A stretch of DNA of 64,000 nt from CAZDDI01 sp964504195 (GCA_964504195.1 CAZDDI010000018.1:1-64000), one strand, 5' to 3'; counted from the first letter of the stretch, positions 28,673-36,924 are shown. The notes: generated by a model from the sequence alone, not told the origin. A program made the numbers and translations.

Positions 28673-29428
28673 TTACTTGGGCAGCTTGTAAGCGTTTTGC
28701 AGCAAATCCATGCCGCATTCCAGCCCTTGCACCCACTGGATGAAACGCTGGACGTTCTCTTTCCCCACGATCATCGCGCCATGCTGCGGGGCGATGATTT
28801 CGATATCCAACGGGGCCACCATCTGCGCCCAGAGTTTGAGCACTTGATTGGAGGCAATGTACCGGCGATGGAAGCCTTCCATGTACTGAATATGGTCATC
28901 GAAGTTGGTCACGGTGATATAGGTTTGCCCCAGCGAGGCTCCCAAATCACCGGTGTAGAGGATTTTGGCGATGGGATCGTACAGCTGGAAATTGCCCGCC
29001 GAGTGCATGAAGTGCGCGGGCAGCAGCGGCAACTTCGCGCCTGCCAGGTTGATGACCAGCCCGGCGTCGGGGATGGGCGTGATATTGTCCATGACCAGAT
29101 CATCCACCCCAAAATGCGCGATGAAGCGAATCCACAGCTGCGGGAGGAAACCCGTCGCGTTTGTCACCATCAACCACCCATTGGCCGCTGCAATAATGTC
29201 CGGGTCTTGGTGCGAGAAAAGAATGTATTGTAGCGCACCCAAGGGCAACACAGTGGAGAGTTCATCCAGCGCTTCAGAATAGACCTTGTGCCCGCCTGGG
29301 TCCAGCAACATCCCCTTACCCTTGTGGATGATAATATGCTGGTTGGCCTGCACCATCTGCCCTGACGTGAAATCTTCCAGCAGGATATTCTTGTGTTCGG
29401 CATTCTCAAACAAAACTTGTGTTGGCAT
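28673..29428 (-). CDS. ODP/metallo-beta-lactamase-fold di-iron protein
   Basis: A 251-residue stand-alone flavodiiron-type MBL domain. Ligands matching FprA-type sites are visible: H73-x-D75-x-D77, H142, D161 and H216 (the usual second ligand Glu is Asp here). There is no flavodoxin domain, which argues for a sensor rather than an oxygen reductase; stand-alone ODP domains are known O2 or NO sensors, as in Treponema chemotaxis. Its place beside a protoglobin and roadblock/GTPase genes supports a gas or redox input to that pathway. GAGGAG lies 8 nt before the ATG. Confidence 0.87.
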   Translation of the reverse strand: MPTQVLFENAEHKNILLEDFTSGQMVQANQHIIIHKGKGMLLDPGGHKVYSEALDELSTVLPLGALQYILFSHQDPDIIAAANGWLMVTNATGFLPQLWIRFIAHFGVDDLVMDNITPIPDAGLVINLAGAKLPLLPAHFMHSAGNFQLYDPIAKILYTGDLGASLGQTYITVTNFDDHIQYMEGFHRRYIASNQVLKLWAQMVAPLDIEIIAPQHGAMIVGKENVQRFIQWVQGLECGMDLLQNAYKLPK

Positions 29429-29531
29429 ATTGTATACTCCTCAAGCGAATGGCGAATTATGAATGATGAATGGTGAATCCGGTTGCTATCCACCCGCCAC
29501 TGTCATGCGTAATCCAAAATCTAAAATCGGG

Positions 29532-30074
29532 TTAGCCCAAGCCCGACATCAAATTATCGAACAACTCGCGGCTGAAGCCGGTCACTTCCAGGAATTGGGT
29601 AATCCGGTGGTCATCGTAGGATTGCAGCATAATGTTGAGGTCTACATCCATTACCCGGTTGAGCGCGCGCGCGCGGGCCTCTTTCTGCGCGTCCGCCGCA
29701 TACTCACCGTTGACGATCAGCCGGGCCGCGTGGGCGCGACAGAAGGCCATTGCCGCCATCACATAGCGCGGTTCCAACCCTACCTCGACGTGGCGCTTGC
29801 CGATCCGATACCGGCGCTCGTAGTAGGCATCGCCATACGTCCCATCACTCAGTGTGAGCAGCCATTGCTTCAAATGCTCTTTGAGCCGTTCGACCCGGCC
29901 CGGTTCGCCGTTGAGAATCGCGTTGAGATGCTCAAACTGCTGCAAATGATCGTAAAAAAGTTCCACGATTTCCACGGCGCGGTTCTCGATGGCCGCGTGC
30001 ATTTCGACCAAGAGCGCCCGGTCTTCATCGGTGAGCGCCGTCACTTGCTTAATTTCATCCATGACATGTGCCAT
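29532..30074 (-). CDS. Protoglobin (single-domain globin sensor)
   Basis: A 180-residue single-domain protoglobin or globin-coupled-sensor-type heme protein. The proximal His is probably H95 in RRYRIGKRHVEVGLEPRYV, a very typical pattern for this family, preceded by the E-helix region and followed by AMAFCRAHAARL. No methyl-accepting or cyclase domain is attached, so the signal must pass through partner proteins. GGAGGG sits 8 nt before the ATG. It lies 15 bp from the stop of the PATAN-roadblock gene, in one operon. Confidence 0.9.
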   Translation of the reverse strand: MAHVMDEIKQVTALTDEDRALLVEMHAAIENRAVEIVELFYDHLQQFEHLNAILNGEPGRVERLKEHLKQWLLTLSDGTYGDAYYERRYRIGKRHVEVGLEPRYVMAAMAFCRAHAARLIVNGEYAADAQKEARARALNRVMDVDLNIMLQSYDDHRITQFLEVTGFSRELFDNLMSGLG

Positions 30075-30089
30075 GATTATCGCCCTCCC

Positions 30090-30815
30090 TTACCCTAAAA
30101 TCTCGGCAATCGCCGTTGCTGTCTCGCGCACTTCCAGGAAGACCATGCCCAGGTTCACATCTTTGCCGGTGAGGGCGACAAACACCGCGTTCTTGCCGGC
30201 ATCGGTGATGATGATGTTGCCATCCGTCCCCTGGATCAGAGTTTGCTGGAAGTCGCCCCGCTCCAACTGCCCCACCGAGCGTCCCGAAAGGCTCAGCAAG
30301 GCGGCGGCGACCGCGCCCACGCGGGTCTGCTCCATCTTGGCCGGAAGGTGGGCGGCCATGATCAAACCGTCGCGGCCCACAATGGCCGCGCCCCGGACAT
30401 CGCCAGAGGTCTCTACCAGCTGGCTGAGAACATTTGCCAAACGTTCACGACGGGTTTCTCCTGACATCTTATGCTCCTTTTCTGTTGAAATAACATGGGC
30501 CTGGCGTTGCTCGTCCGCGCGCCGCAGCCCCTCCATCAATAAGGCCGACCAGGGAATTTGTACCGTGCGGGCAGGCGCGGCGGCGTTCTGTTCTACCTCG
30601 AAGCTGCCCTCTTCCCAGGTGAGCAGCTTGTAAACGGCCTCAGCGCCTTGCAGCTTCCCGCAGATAGCGTGGACGATTTCGCCGCTCGCAAAGTACAGAT
30701 CGCTCTGCTCGCCTTGCGGCCCACGCACCAGCAGCCGCGCCGCGCTGCCGGCCTGGCAATGCAGCTGAATCAAATCCGGGATACCCAAATCGCCCAATGT
30801 GCCTTGAAGTGCCAT
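30090..30815 (-). CDS. PATAN (DUF4388)-roadblock/LC7 fusion protein
   Basis: A 241-residue protein. Residues 1-110 are a PATAN/DUF4388 domain (MALQGTLGDLGIPDLIQL, GEIVHAICG, LLTWEEGSFEVE), and residues 120-241 a roadblock/LC7 domain (LANVLSQLVETSGDVRGAAIVGRDGLIMAAHLP). PATAN domains occur in cyanobacterial PatA-like and many Chloroflexota signalling proteins and mediate protein contacts. A strong AAAGGAG lies six bases before an in-frame ATG at 30467 (Met117), so a 125-residue roadblock-only product may also be made from the same gene. GAGGAG supports the main ATG. Confidence 0.88.
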   Translation of the reverse strand: MALQGTLGDLGIPDLIQLHCQAGSAARLLVRGPQGEQSDLYFASGEIVHAICGKLQGAEAVYKLLTWEEGSFEVEQNAAAPARTVQIPWSALLMEGLRRADEQRQAHVISTEKEHKMSGETRRERLANVLSQLVETSGDVRGAAIVGRDGLIMAAHLPAKMEQTRVGAVAAALLSLSGRSVGQLERGDFQQTLIQGTDGNIIITDAGKNAVFVALTGKDVNLGMVFLEVRETATAIAEILG

Positions 30816-30898
30816 AGCTCCTCACTTTCTTAACACTAAAAATTATCACGCACAGGCGCTAAGTTTTTTTGCTAAAATATCTTGGCGTGCTTGGTGGT

Positions 30899-31267
30899 TC
30901 ATGTGACCTTTTGCATTAATTGCTGAATCTCACGGATGACCCGGCTGGTGGTGGGCCAGTAGGCGTGATTCGGTTGAATGACCATTGCCAGCACCAGATG
31001 CCGTCCCCCTGCCTGAAACTGCCGGTACAGCACGCCGCGCTGCGCATCCTGCGAGAGCAACATGATCTCCGTGAGATCGCTCATACCTAGCCGCTCCCCG
31101 GCGCGCTGCCCCACGCGCAGCACTTCGGCAACGATGGCGGCCAACGCCTGCGCCTGCTCGAAATCCTCCGAGGTCGCCATCGGTAAGCCAGAAGCATCGG
31201 TCAACACCACCGTGTTGAACCCTTCGGATTGCCCCAGCTCGCGGATGAGCCGTTGCACTTCTTTCAT
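30899..31267 (-). CDS. Roadblock/LC7 domain protein
   Basis: A 122-residue stand-alone roadblock domain: helix MKEVQRLIRELGQSEGF, VVLTDASGLPMATS, a central helix (QAQALAAIVAEVLRVGQRAGERLGM) and the paired strand region. The start at 31267 overlaps the stop of the GTPase gene as ATGA and has GGAGG upstream, so it is coupled to the GTPase. The longer open frame to 31393 is a shadow. It is the likely direct partner or GAP-like regulator (MglB-style) of the GTPase, as in Myxococcus MglA/MglB and Streptomyces conservons. Confidence 0.9.
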   Translation of the reverse strand: MKEVQRLIRELGQSEGFNTVVLTDASGLPMATSEDFEQAQALAAIVAEVLRVGQRAGERLGMSDLTEIMLLSQDAQRGVLYRQFQAGGRHLVLAMVIQPNHAYWPTTSRVIREIQQLMQKVT

Positions 31268-31881
31268 GCAGAGCCTCCTGGTGTAGTTTGGGCCGCAGCG
31301 AGTTTGCGCTGCACATCCATCAGCAATGCGCGCATGGCGGCATGGAGCGTCTCCGAGACCCCTTGATTCTGGAAAGCTACGGCCTCGATACAAGGATGCA
31401 CGCCAATCTCCAATGCGGCGCGTAGTTCCGTGATGGGCAAGGCCGAGGGCAGGTCGCGCTTATTGAGCTGTACGATTAAAGGCATGGTCAGCAGCGAACG
31501 ATTCATGCGTTGCAACTGCGCTTCCATGTCCCGCCAGGCCGTCTGGTTATCCTCCAACCGCTCGGCTTGTGAATCCACCACAAAGACCACCGCATCCGCC
31601 CGGCGCAGCACCGTCTCGCGGGTGGTAGCGTAGTAGATCTGCCCTGGTACGGTATAAAGTCCAAACTTGGGCTTGAGGCCGCCGATTTCTCCGATCTCCA
31701 GCTGTAAGAAATCGAAGAAAATGGTGCGATCTTCGTGCGTGTTGAGCGTGAAGAGATCGCTGCGGGAAGCGGGCTTGAGGCGCGCGTGGATTTGTTCCAG
31801 ATTGGTGGTTTTGCCACTCAACGCCGGGCCATAGTAAACCAGATTGAGGTTGAGCTCACGACTTTTCCAATTGATGAACAT
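31264..31881 (-). CDS. MglA-like Ras-superfamily GTPase
   Basis: Small GTPase of 205 residues. P-loop GPALSGKTTN (about 18-27), switch region with LNTHEDRTIFFDFL, a switch II-like TVPGQIYYATTRETVLRRADAVVFVVDS and the base-recognition NKRDLP near 145. The T-x-P-G-Q form of switch II is characteristic of MglA-type bacterial GTPases, which set polarity or switch state together with roadblock proteins. It overlaps the kinase gene by 26 bp and the roadblock gene by 4 bp, so the three are translated as a unit. Confidence 0.92.
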   Translation of the reverse strand: MFINWKSRELNLNLVYYGPALSGKTTNLEQIHARLKPASRSDLFTLNTHEDRTIFFDFLQLEIGEIGGLKPKFGLYTVPGQIYYATTRETVLRRADAVVFVVDSQAERLEDNQTAWRDMEAQLQRMNRSLLTMPLIVQLNKRDLPSALPITELRAALEIGVHPCIEAVAFQNQGVSETLHAAMRALLMDVQRKLAAAQTTPGGSA

Positions 31882-33061
31882 CGCTTTCCGCTCCTTCGGC
31901 GCCCTGATGGCTTACCAGGGGTAGGTGGATGGTAAACGTCGTTCCCGCGCCCGGCGCGCTCTCCAAGCAAATTTCGCCCGCGTGTTCTTCGATGATGCGA
32001 TAACAGATCGCCAGTCCCAGTCCCGTGCCTTGCTCGCCTTTGGTGGTGAAGAATGGCTCAAAAATATGCTCTTGCACCTCTGGAGGGATACCCATGCCGG
32101 TGTCGCGCACCTGGATAGTCAAGACCTCACCCTCTGGCGCAATCTGAATCGTCAGTTGTCCGCCTTCAGGCATGGCATCGCGCGCGTTCAGGGTCAGATT
32201 CATAAAGACTTCACCCAACTGGTCGGCGGAAGCCAACACCGGGGGCAGGTCAGCAGGCGGCGCATACTCCACCTGGATTTTGCGATGTTCCAGGTCTTTG
32301 CGCACCAGCGCCAACACATCGTCCCAAATCGCAACCACGACCACGAGCTTCCGCGCGTGTTGTGGCGGTTTGGAGAAATGTTGCAGCTGTTTGACCAAAC
32401 CCGCGATGGCATTGACCTGCCGCTCGATGAGATCGAGATCGTCGCCCAAGCGAAGATCAGGTGGCACCTCGTATTTCATCAAATAAAGGTAGCTCAGAAT
32501 ACCTGTTAGCGGGTTGTTGATTTCGTGTGCTACCGAGGCCGCGAGCCGTCCCAGGGCGGAGAGTTTTTCGGTGTGGCGAAGCGCGATATGGGCAGCCTCT
32601 AACGCTTGGGTGCGCTCGATGACCTTTTGTTCGAGCGTGGCGTTGAGCGCGTGGAGCTCATCGGTGCTGGCTTTGAGGCGTAACATTGAGCGCACGCGAA
32701 CAAGCAGTTCCGCATTGGAGATGGGTTTATCGAGCAGCTCATCAGCCCCAGCGTTGATGACAGCGGCAAAATCCGCTTCGCCGGTATGGTCGGCCAGCAT
32801 GATGATCGGAATAAAAGTCTGCGCGCTGTGAGTCTTGATGTGCCGCACCAACGTCGCCCCATCCACATCGGGCAGCGCGGCATCGAGTAGCAGCAGGTGC
32901 GGCGATGCAAGTTCCAGCATTCGGAGCAGCGCCTCACCACTGTATGCCATGCGCACCGTATACCCCGCATTTTGCAGCACCACGCGCAACTGGCGCGCAA
33001 AATCAGCCTCGGCAGAGGCAATCAGGATATTAGCAAAGAGTAAATGCAAGGGATTGGACAT
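31856..33061 (-). CDS. Receiver-histidine kinase hybrid
   Basis: A 401-residue soluble kinase. The N-terminal receiver (about 12-130) has LLLLDAALPDVDG with its phospho-Asp and LDKPISN with its Lys. A coiled coil (about 130-165), HisKA with SVAHEINNPLTGIL (about 178-191) and HATPase_c with NARDAMPEGG, DTGMGIP and GTGLGLAICYRII follow. A TTG at 33079 would add six residues; the ATG at 33061 is preferred. It is the first gene of the signalling cluster and the probable phosphodonor for the REC-roadblock protein. It lacks its own sensory domain, so input may come from the globin and ODP proteins. Confidence 0.9.
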   Translation of the reverse strand: MSNPLHLLFANILIASAEADFARQLRVVLQNAGYTVRMAYSGEALLRMLELASPHLLLLDAALPDVDGATLVRHIKTHSAQTFIPIIMLADHTGEADFAAVINAGADELLDKPISNAELLVRVRSMLRLKASTDELHALNATLEQKVIERTQALEAAHIALRHTEKLSALGRLAASVAHEINNPLTGILSYLYLMKYEVPPDLRLGDDLDLIERQVNAIAGLVKQLQHFSKPPQHARKLVVVVAIWDDVLALVRKDLEHRKIQVEYAPPADLPPVLASADQLGEVFMNLTLNARDAMPEGGQLTIQIAPEGEVLTIQVRDTGMGIPPEVQEHIFEPFFTTKGEQGTGLGLAICYRIIEEHAGEICLESAPGAGTTFTIHLPLVSHQGAEGAESDVHQLEKS

Positions 33062-33093
33062 AACTAACCCACAAACCAACGATAAACATCTTC

Positions 33094-33121
33094 ATTATAG
33101 CAGGTTTTAGGTTTGTGAAAA
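33094..33121 (-). promoter_or_regulatory. Candidate promoter of the signalling cluster
   Basis: TATAAT (33094-33099) with TTTTCA 16 bp further upstream (33116-33121) places a transcription start about 25 bp before the kinase start codon. The -10 is perfect, the -35 weak. Confidence 0.55.
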
Positions 33122-33257
33122 GCTGTGTTTTTCTAACCTAGCCCACGCCCCAACTTACCCCCAATTGTGTACAACAATTGCCCAAATCCAACGTAGGACT
33201 ATAATGCAGCTGACAGGCAACTGTCACTATCTCCAACATTTAAGAAAGGATTATACA

Positions 33258-34043
33258 ATGAAAAGCCATGAAGTAGATTATCAAATCTTTGGTGACGACT
33301 TACAGTTCGTTGAAGTAGAGCTCGATCCGCGTGAAACCGTCATCGCCGAGGCGGGCATGATGATGTACATGGAAGACGGTATTACCTTTGAGACGAAGAT
33401 GGGCGATGGCTCGAAGCCGTCGTCCGGGTTCATGGATAAAATTGTTGCCGTGGGCAAGCGCGCGCTCACGGGTGAATCGCTGTTTATGACGCACTTCACC
33501 AACGCGCAAGAAGGCAAGAAACATGTCGCCTTTGCAGCCCCCTACCCCGGCAAGATCATCGCCATTGATTTGGATGAGGCGCGTGGGGAGCTCATCTGCC
33601 AAAAGGATGCGTTCCTGTGCGCGGCACTGGGAACCGAGGTGAGCATCGCCTTCAACAAGAAACTTGGCGCAGGCTTATTCGGCGGCGAAGGGTTCATCCT
33701 GCAACGGCTACGCGGCGACGGCATGGTCTTCATCCACGCGGGCGGCACCATCATCGAAAAACGCCTGCAAGGGGAAAAATTACTGGTGGATACGGGCTGC
33801 ATCGTCGCCTTCGAATCCACGATTAACTATGACATCCAGCGCGCAGGCAACCTCAAATCCATGATCTTTGGTGGGGAAGGGTTATTCCTGGCGACGCTCC
33901 AGGGAACCGGGCGCGTGTGGCTGCAATCGCTGCCCTTCTCGCGCCTGGCCGACCGAATCATCCAGGCTGCGCCTGCAATGGGCGGCAAAAGCGCGGATGA
34001 AGGTTCGGTGGTCAAGGGCTTGACCGGTATGTTGCAAAGGTAG
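33258..34043 (+). CDS. AIM24/TIGR00266 family protein
   Basis: A 261-residue TRAP-like/AIM24 beta-barrel protein. Characteristic parts are VELDPRETVIAEAGMMMYMEDGI (about 20-42), GEGFILQRLRGDGMVFIHAGGTI (about 153-175) and the C-terminal GLFLATLQGTGRVWLQSLPF. The biochemical role in bacteria is not known. The open frame extends 93 bp upstream, but AAAGGA 8 nt before the ATG at 33258 and the family start decide the choice. It is divergent from the signalling cluster across a 196-bp region. Confidence 0.9.
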   Translation: MKSHEVDYQIFGDDLQFVEVELDPRETVIAEAGMMMYMEDGITFETKMGDGSKPSSGFMDKIVAVGKRALTGESLFMTHFTNAQEGKKHVAFAAPYPGKIIAIDLDEARGELICQKDAFLCAALGTEVSIAFNKKLGAGLFGGEGFILQRLRGDGMVFIHAGGTIIEKRLQGEKLLVDTGCIVAFESTINYDIQRAGNLKSMIFGGEGLFLATLQGTGRVWLQSLPFSRLADRIIQAAPAMGGKSADEGSVVKGLTGMLQR

Positions 34044-34066
34044 CCCGCAATCCGTTTTTACAAACT

Positions 34067-34100
34067 AGACCTGGCAGGTTATAGAAAACCTGCCAGGTCT
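34067..34100 (+). terminator. Dispersed palindrome acting as terminator of the AIM24 gene
   Basis: Perfect 14-bp arms 34067-34080 and 34087-34100 of the AGACCTGCCAGGTT family, followed by TTTT on the plus strand. It is placed 23 bp after the AIM24 stop and only 11 bp past the stop of the convergent transporter gene. Confidence 0.8.
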
Positions 34101-34111
34101 TTTTACAGCTA

Positions 34112-35377
34112 TTACAACGGCGCTTGCACGCCAAACAAGGGCGAAACCAACAAAGTGAGGGTAACTAACACAATCAGCCCAGTCAGTCCCCAGGCCAGCA
34201 CATTCTGCACCCGTGAGTTGACCCAAGTCCCCATCACCCGGCGATTGTTGACCAGCTTGAGCACCAGCACGAGCAGTACCGGCAACAGGATAGCATTGAG
34301 CGACTGTGAGAGCCACATTAACGGGAACAATGGAATGCCGGGCAGCAGCACAACCGCCACGCTAAGCACAATCATGCCCACATAAAGGCCGTAGAAGATG
34401 CGTGCATCACGCCCCTTGTGATCCAGGCCACGCTCCCAACCGAACGCTTCGCAGACAGCGTAGGCGGTGGACAACGGTAACACCGAGGCGGCCAACAGCG
34501 ATGCGCCTAGCAACCCAGCGGTAAATAGATACCGCGCCCCCGCGCCCACCAGCGGCGCGAGCGCCAGGGCGGCTTCTTCCGCCGATTCCACACGGATGCC
34601 ATGAGCGTAGAGCGTGGTGGCGGTGGTGATGATGATAAAGGCCGAAACCACGTTGCCCCATGTCGCGCCGAACATCACATCCAGGCGCGTGTAGCGATAG
34701 TCCGCTAGATTCACCCGTTTATCAGCCACCGAAGCCTGCATGTAAACGATGCCCCAGGGAGTGATAGTCGTACCGATGGTCGCCAGCACGGCCATGATGT
34801 AAGCGGGGTCGGCGGTAAAGGTGGGCGTGACGGCGTTGCGCAGCACCTCGCCCCACTGTGGACGCACAGCAAAAGCCGTGAAGACATAGCTCAGCGCCGC
34901 CAGGCACAACACCAATAGCACCTTTTCCACATGCTCATATGAGCCGCGCAGGACGAGGTAGGCCACCAGTACCGCCGCTAACGGGACGGTGACGTAGCGA
35001 CTCACGCCGAGCAGCTCCGTGCCAGCGGCTACGCCCGCGAATTGCGCGATGGTAGTGCCGAGGTTCGCAATCAACAAGCACAGCATGGCGAAGGCCGTCA
35101 CGCGCACGCCGAAGCGCTCGCGGATAAGATCCGCGGTGCCTTTGCCGGTCACAGCGCCCATACGAGCGGCCATCTCCTGCACAATCACCTCCCCTAACGT
35201 GATGACGACGACCAGCCACAAGAAGCGATAGCCGTAAGTAGAACCAGCCATCGAATAGGTAGCGATGCCGGGGGCGTCATTATCGGCACTGGCGGTGATA
35301 AGGCCAGGGCCTAAAATCGTCAGATAAAAACCGAGCCGTTGTAGCCAGGAAGGGAGTTTCAAGATACGCTTGAGCAT
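34112..35377 (-). CDS. Nramp-related divalent metal transporter (non-canonical metal site)
   Basis: An inner-membrane transporter of 421 residues with about 11 hydrophobic segments. TM1 reads GPGLITASADNDAPG instead of the classical DPGN motif, and the TM6 segment reads GTTITPWGIVY where canonical Nramps have the metal-binding Met in an MPHN motif. Loss of the soft Met ligand is a feature of the Nramp-related Mg2+ transporters, so hard ions such as Mg2+ are more likely than Fe2+. The gene lies 18 bp after the PRC-MgtE_N-CBS gene and both sit behind a structured leader. Substrate assignment is inference. Confidence 0.87.
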   Translation of the reverse strand: MLKRILKLPSWLQRLGFYLTILGPGLITASADNDAPGIATYSMAGSTYGYRFLWLVVVITLGEVIVQEMAARMGAVTGKGTADLIRERFGVRVTAFAMLCLLIANLGTTIAQFAGVAAGTELLGVSRYVTVPLAAVLVAYLVLRGSYEHVEKVLLVLCLAALSYVFTAFAVRPQWGEVLRNAVTPTFTADPAYIMAVLATIGTTITPWGIVYMQASVADKRVNLADYRYTRLDVMFGATWGNVVSAFIIITTATTLYAHGIRVESAEEAALALAPLVGAGARYLFTAGLLGASLLAASVLPLSTAYAVCEAFGWERGLDHKGRDARIFYGLYVGMIVLSVAVVLLPGIPLFPLMWLSQSLNAILLPVLLVLVLKLVNNRRVMGTWVNSRVQNVLAWGLTGLIVLVTLTLLVSPLFGVQAPL

Positions 35378-35395
35378 GATTATGACTCCTTGTGA

Positions 35396-36655
35396 TTAGA
35401 AGAACCGCGGCAAGCGTTTCTTCCAGGCAGTGGGCAACACGGTATCAATGGCATCATCCACCGTGACGATACCGAGCAGCGCGCCCGTCTCGCTCTCTAC
35501 CACCGGCACGGCCAACAGGTCGTATTTCGCCATCGTATAAGCAACATCTTGTTGCGCGGTGTAGGAATTCACCTTCACCGGGTCGAGCTCGACCCAGGGG
35601 GACAGATCGGCATCGGGCGGTGCCATGACCAGATCGCGTAAGCTAATGACACCGCAGAGCCGATGCGCGTCATCAATGAGGTAAACGTAGTACATCACCT
35701 CGTCCTCTCGTGCGTCTTCGGAGTGCCGCAAATAGGCAAGCAGTTCACCAGCGTGCAGGCCGATGGGAGCATGGGCAAATTCGGTGGTCATAATGCCGCC
35801 AGCGGAGTCTTCCGGGTATGCGAGCAAGGCGCGTACTTCAGCAGCATCGGCCTCTTCCATCAGATCGAGCAGCTGCGCGCTGGTCTTTTCGGGCAGATCG
35901 GCGAGCAAGTCGGCGGCTTCGTCGGGGTCCATCTCTTCCAGCACGTCGGCAGCACGCTCTGGGGTGAGACTGGAAAGCATAGCTACTTGCACTTCCGCCG
36001 GACTTTCTTCGAGCGCATCAGCTAGGTCTTCATCGCTGAACGAGTGGAGCAACGCCTCGCCGGTGGGCCGATCGAGATCGTTGAGGATGGCGGCGATGTC
36101 GGCGGGTGGCAAACGGGTAATGCGTTCGTGCGAGACACGCAAGCGGAGCGGGTCTTCATGTTGGAGCGGTGCCACGTCCTCCCAGGGGATCACATGGCTT
36201 TCCCACGAGCGGTGCAAACGCCGCGCAACAGCTTGCCCGATCTGCTCCAACCCCAAGCGGCGCAGCAAGCCGGTGGAGCCTACATCCACACCGGTGAGAC
36301 AGAACTGCTCACCCACGCGCGCCATCTGCAAATCGTTCACGCGCACCACGCGCCGTCCCTCGGTATCCACGATTTGGCGATCCAGCACGCGGTCGAACAG
36401 CCACATCTCATCGCCCTTCGGCGTGTAAGGTTTGCGTTTGTCCTGGGTTACACTGAGGGTAATACTAGGGTAAAGGCTGCTAATGCAGCCGGCGGGAATA
36501 AACCGTTCCGCGTCTTCACCATCGCGAAGCGCCAACGCACGTAGCGGGGGAAATTGCTGATCAATGTTCCCCACCAGCACATCGGCGCAGCGGCCCACCG
36601 GGCGGCCCCAAGCATCCCAAACCTGTTGGCCTTGCAATTGACTGGCATACAACAT
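35396..36655 (-). CDS. PRC-barrel, MgtE N-domain and CBS pair protein
   Basis: A soluble 419-residue protein. Two PRC-barrel-like segments (about 1-75 and 85-160) are followed by an MgtE_N superhelix (about 175-285, HSFSDEDLADALEESPAEVQVAMLSSL, MDPDEAADLLADLPEKT) and two CBS motifs (about 290-410, PEDSAGGIMTTEF, YDLLAVPVVESETG). In the MgtE channel the N-domain and CBS pair bind Mg2+ and close the pore; here they occur without the MgtE membrane domain next to an Nramp-type transporter. The protein is therefore predicted to be the cytoplasmic Mg2+-sensing gate of that transporter. AGGAGG lies 6 nt before the ATG. Confidence 0.9.
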   Translation of the reverse strand: MLYASQLQGQQVWDAWGRPVGRCADVLVGNIDQQFPPLRALALRDGEDAERFIPAGCISSLYPSITLSVTQDKRKPYTPKGDEMWLFDRVLDRQIVDTEGRRVVRVNDLQMARVGEQFCLTGVDVGSTGLLRRLGLEQIGQAVARRLHRSWESHVIPWEDVAPLQHEDPLRLRVSHERITRLPPADIAAILNDLDRPTGEALLHSFSDEDLADALEESPAEVQVAMLSSLTPERAADVLEEMDPDEAADLLADLPEKTSAQLLDLMEEADAAEVRALLAYPEDSAGGIMTTEFAHAPIGLHAGELLAYLRHSEDAREDEVMYYVYLIDDAHRLCGVISLRDLVMAPPDADLSPWVELDPVKVNSYTAQQDVAYTMAKYDLLAVPVVESETGALLGIVTVDDAIDTVLPTAWKKRLPRFF

Positions 36656-36890
36656 GGTGCACCTCCTCGGTCCAAGATTAGGAGCAGTGCTGCCGAGGGA
36701 CGCAACAGGGCCGCAGCATAGCTGCGGCCCTGAGAAATACTGGGGAAGTCAGGGACTCACATCATGCTGCGGTACGCCTGCCGCATCTTACTGGATGGCT
36801 CGGCAGCGTCTGCGCTTACAACGCTTTCGTCTGAATGGGTTTCGTACATAGCTCTTATTTGTGTATAGATCATACAAACAATGTTCATAT
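36656..36890 (-). promoter_or_regulatory. Structured 235-nt leader of the MgtE_N/Nramp operon
   Basis: Between promoter and start codon lie a 30-codon upstream ORF, a 12-bp hairpin (36706-36717 with 36721-36732) and mutually exclusive pairings. The segment 36689-36698 can pair with the ribosome-binding site (CCTCGG with CCGAGG at 36665-36670) or with upstream 36799-36807 (9 bp, CTCGGCAGC with GCTGCCGAG). This looks like a translational on/off switch. It does not match the M-box or other riboswitch I know. Confidence 0.6.
36757..36849 (-). CDS. Possible 30-residue leader peptide (upstream ORF)
   Basis: ATG at 36849 to TGA at 36757 encodes a peptide beginning MYETHSDESVV and containing DAAEPSS. 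Codons 15-17 (GCT GCC GAG) form the 5' arm of the antisequestering pairing, so a translating ribosome would disrupt it. The ribosome site (AAGAG) is weak. Acidic and Pro residues recall leader peptides that stall or dissociate ribosomes at low Mg2+, but that link is speculative. Confidence 0.4.
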   Translation of the reverse strand: MYETHSDESVVSADAAEPSSKMRQAYRSMM

Positions 36891-36896
36891 ACCGGT

Positions 36897-36924
36897 ATTA
36901 TACTCTGATTATTAACCCGGTCAA
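36897..36924 (-). promoter_or_regulatory. Sigma70-type promoter of the MgtE_N/Nramp operon
   Basis: TTGACC (36919-36924), a 16-bp spacer and perfect TATAAT (36897-36902) on the minus strand. Confidence 0.75.

Noticed and set aside
36656..36890. Known M-box or yybP-ykoY riboswitch
   Set aside because: The conserved core patterns I know for these classes are not visible; reported instead as an unclassified leader.
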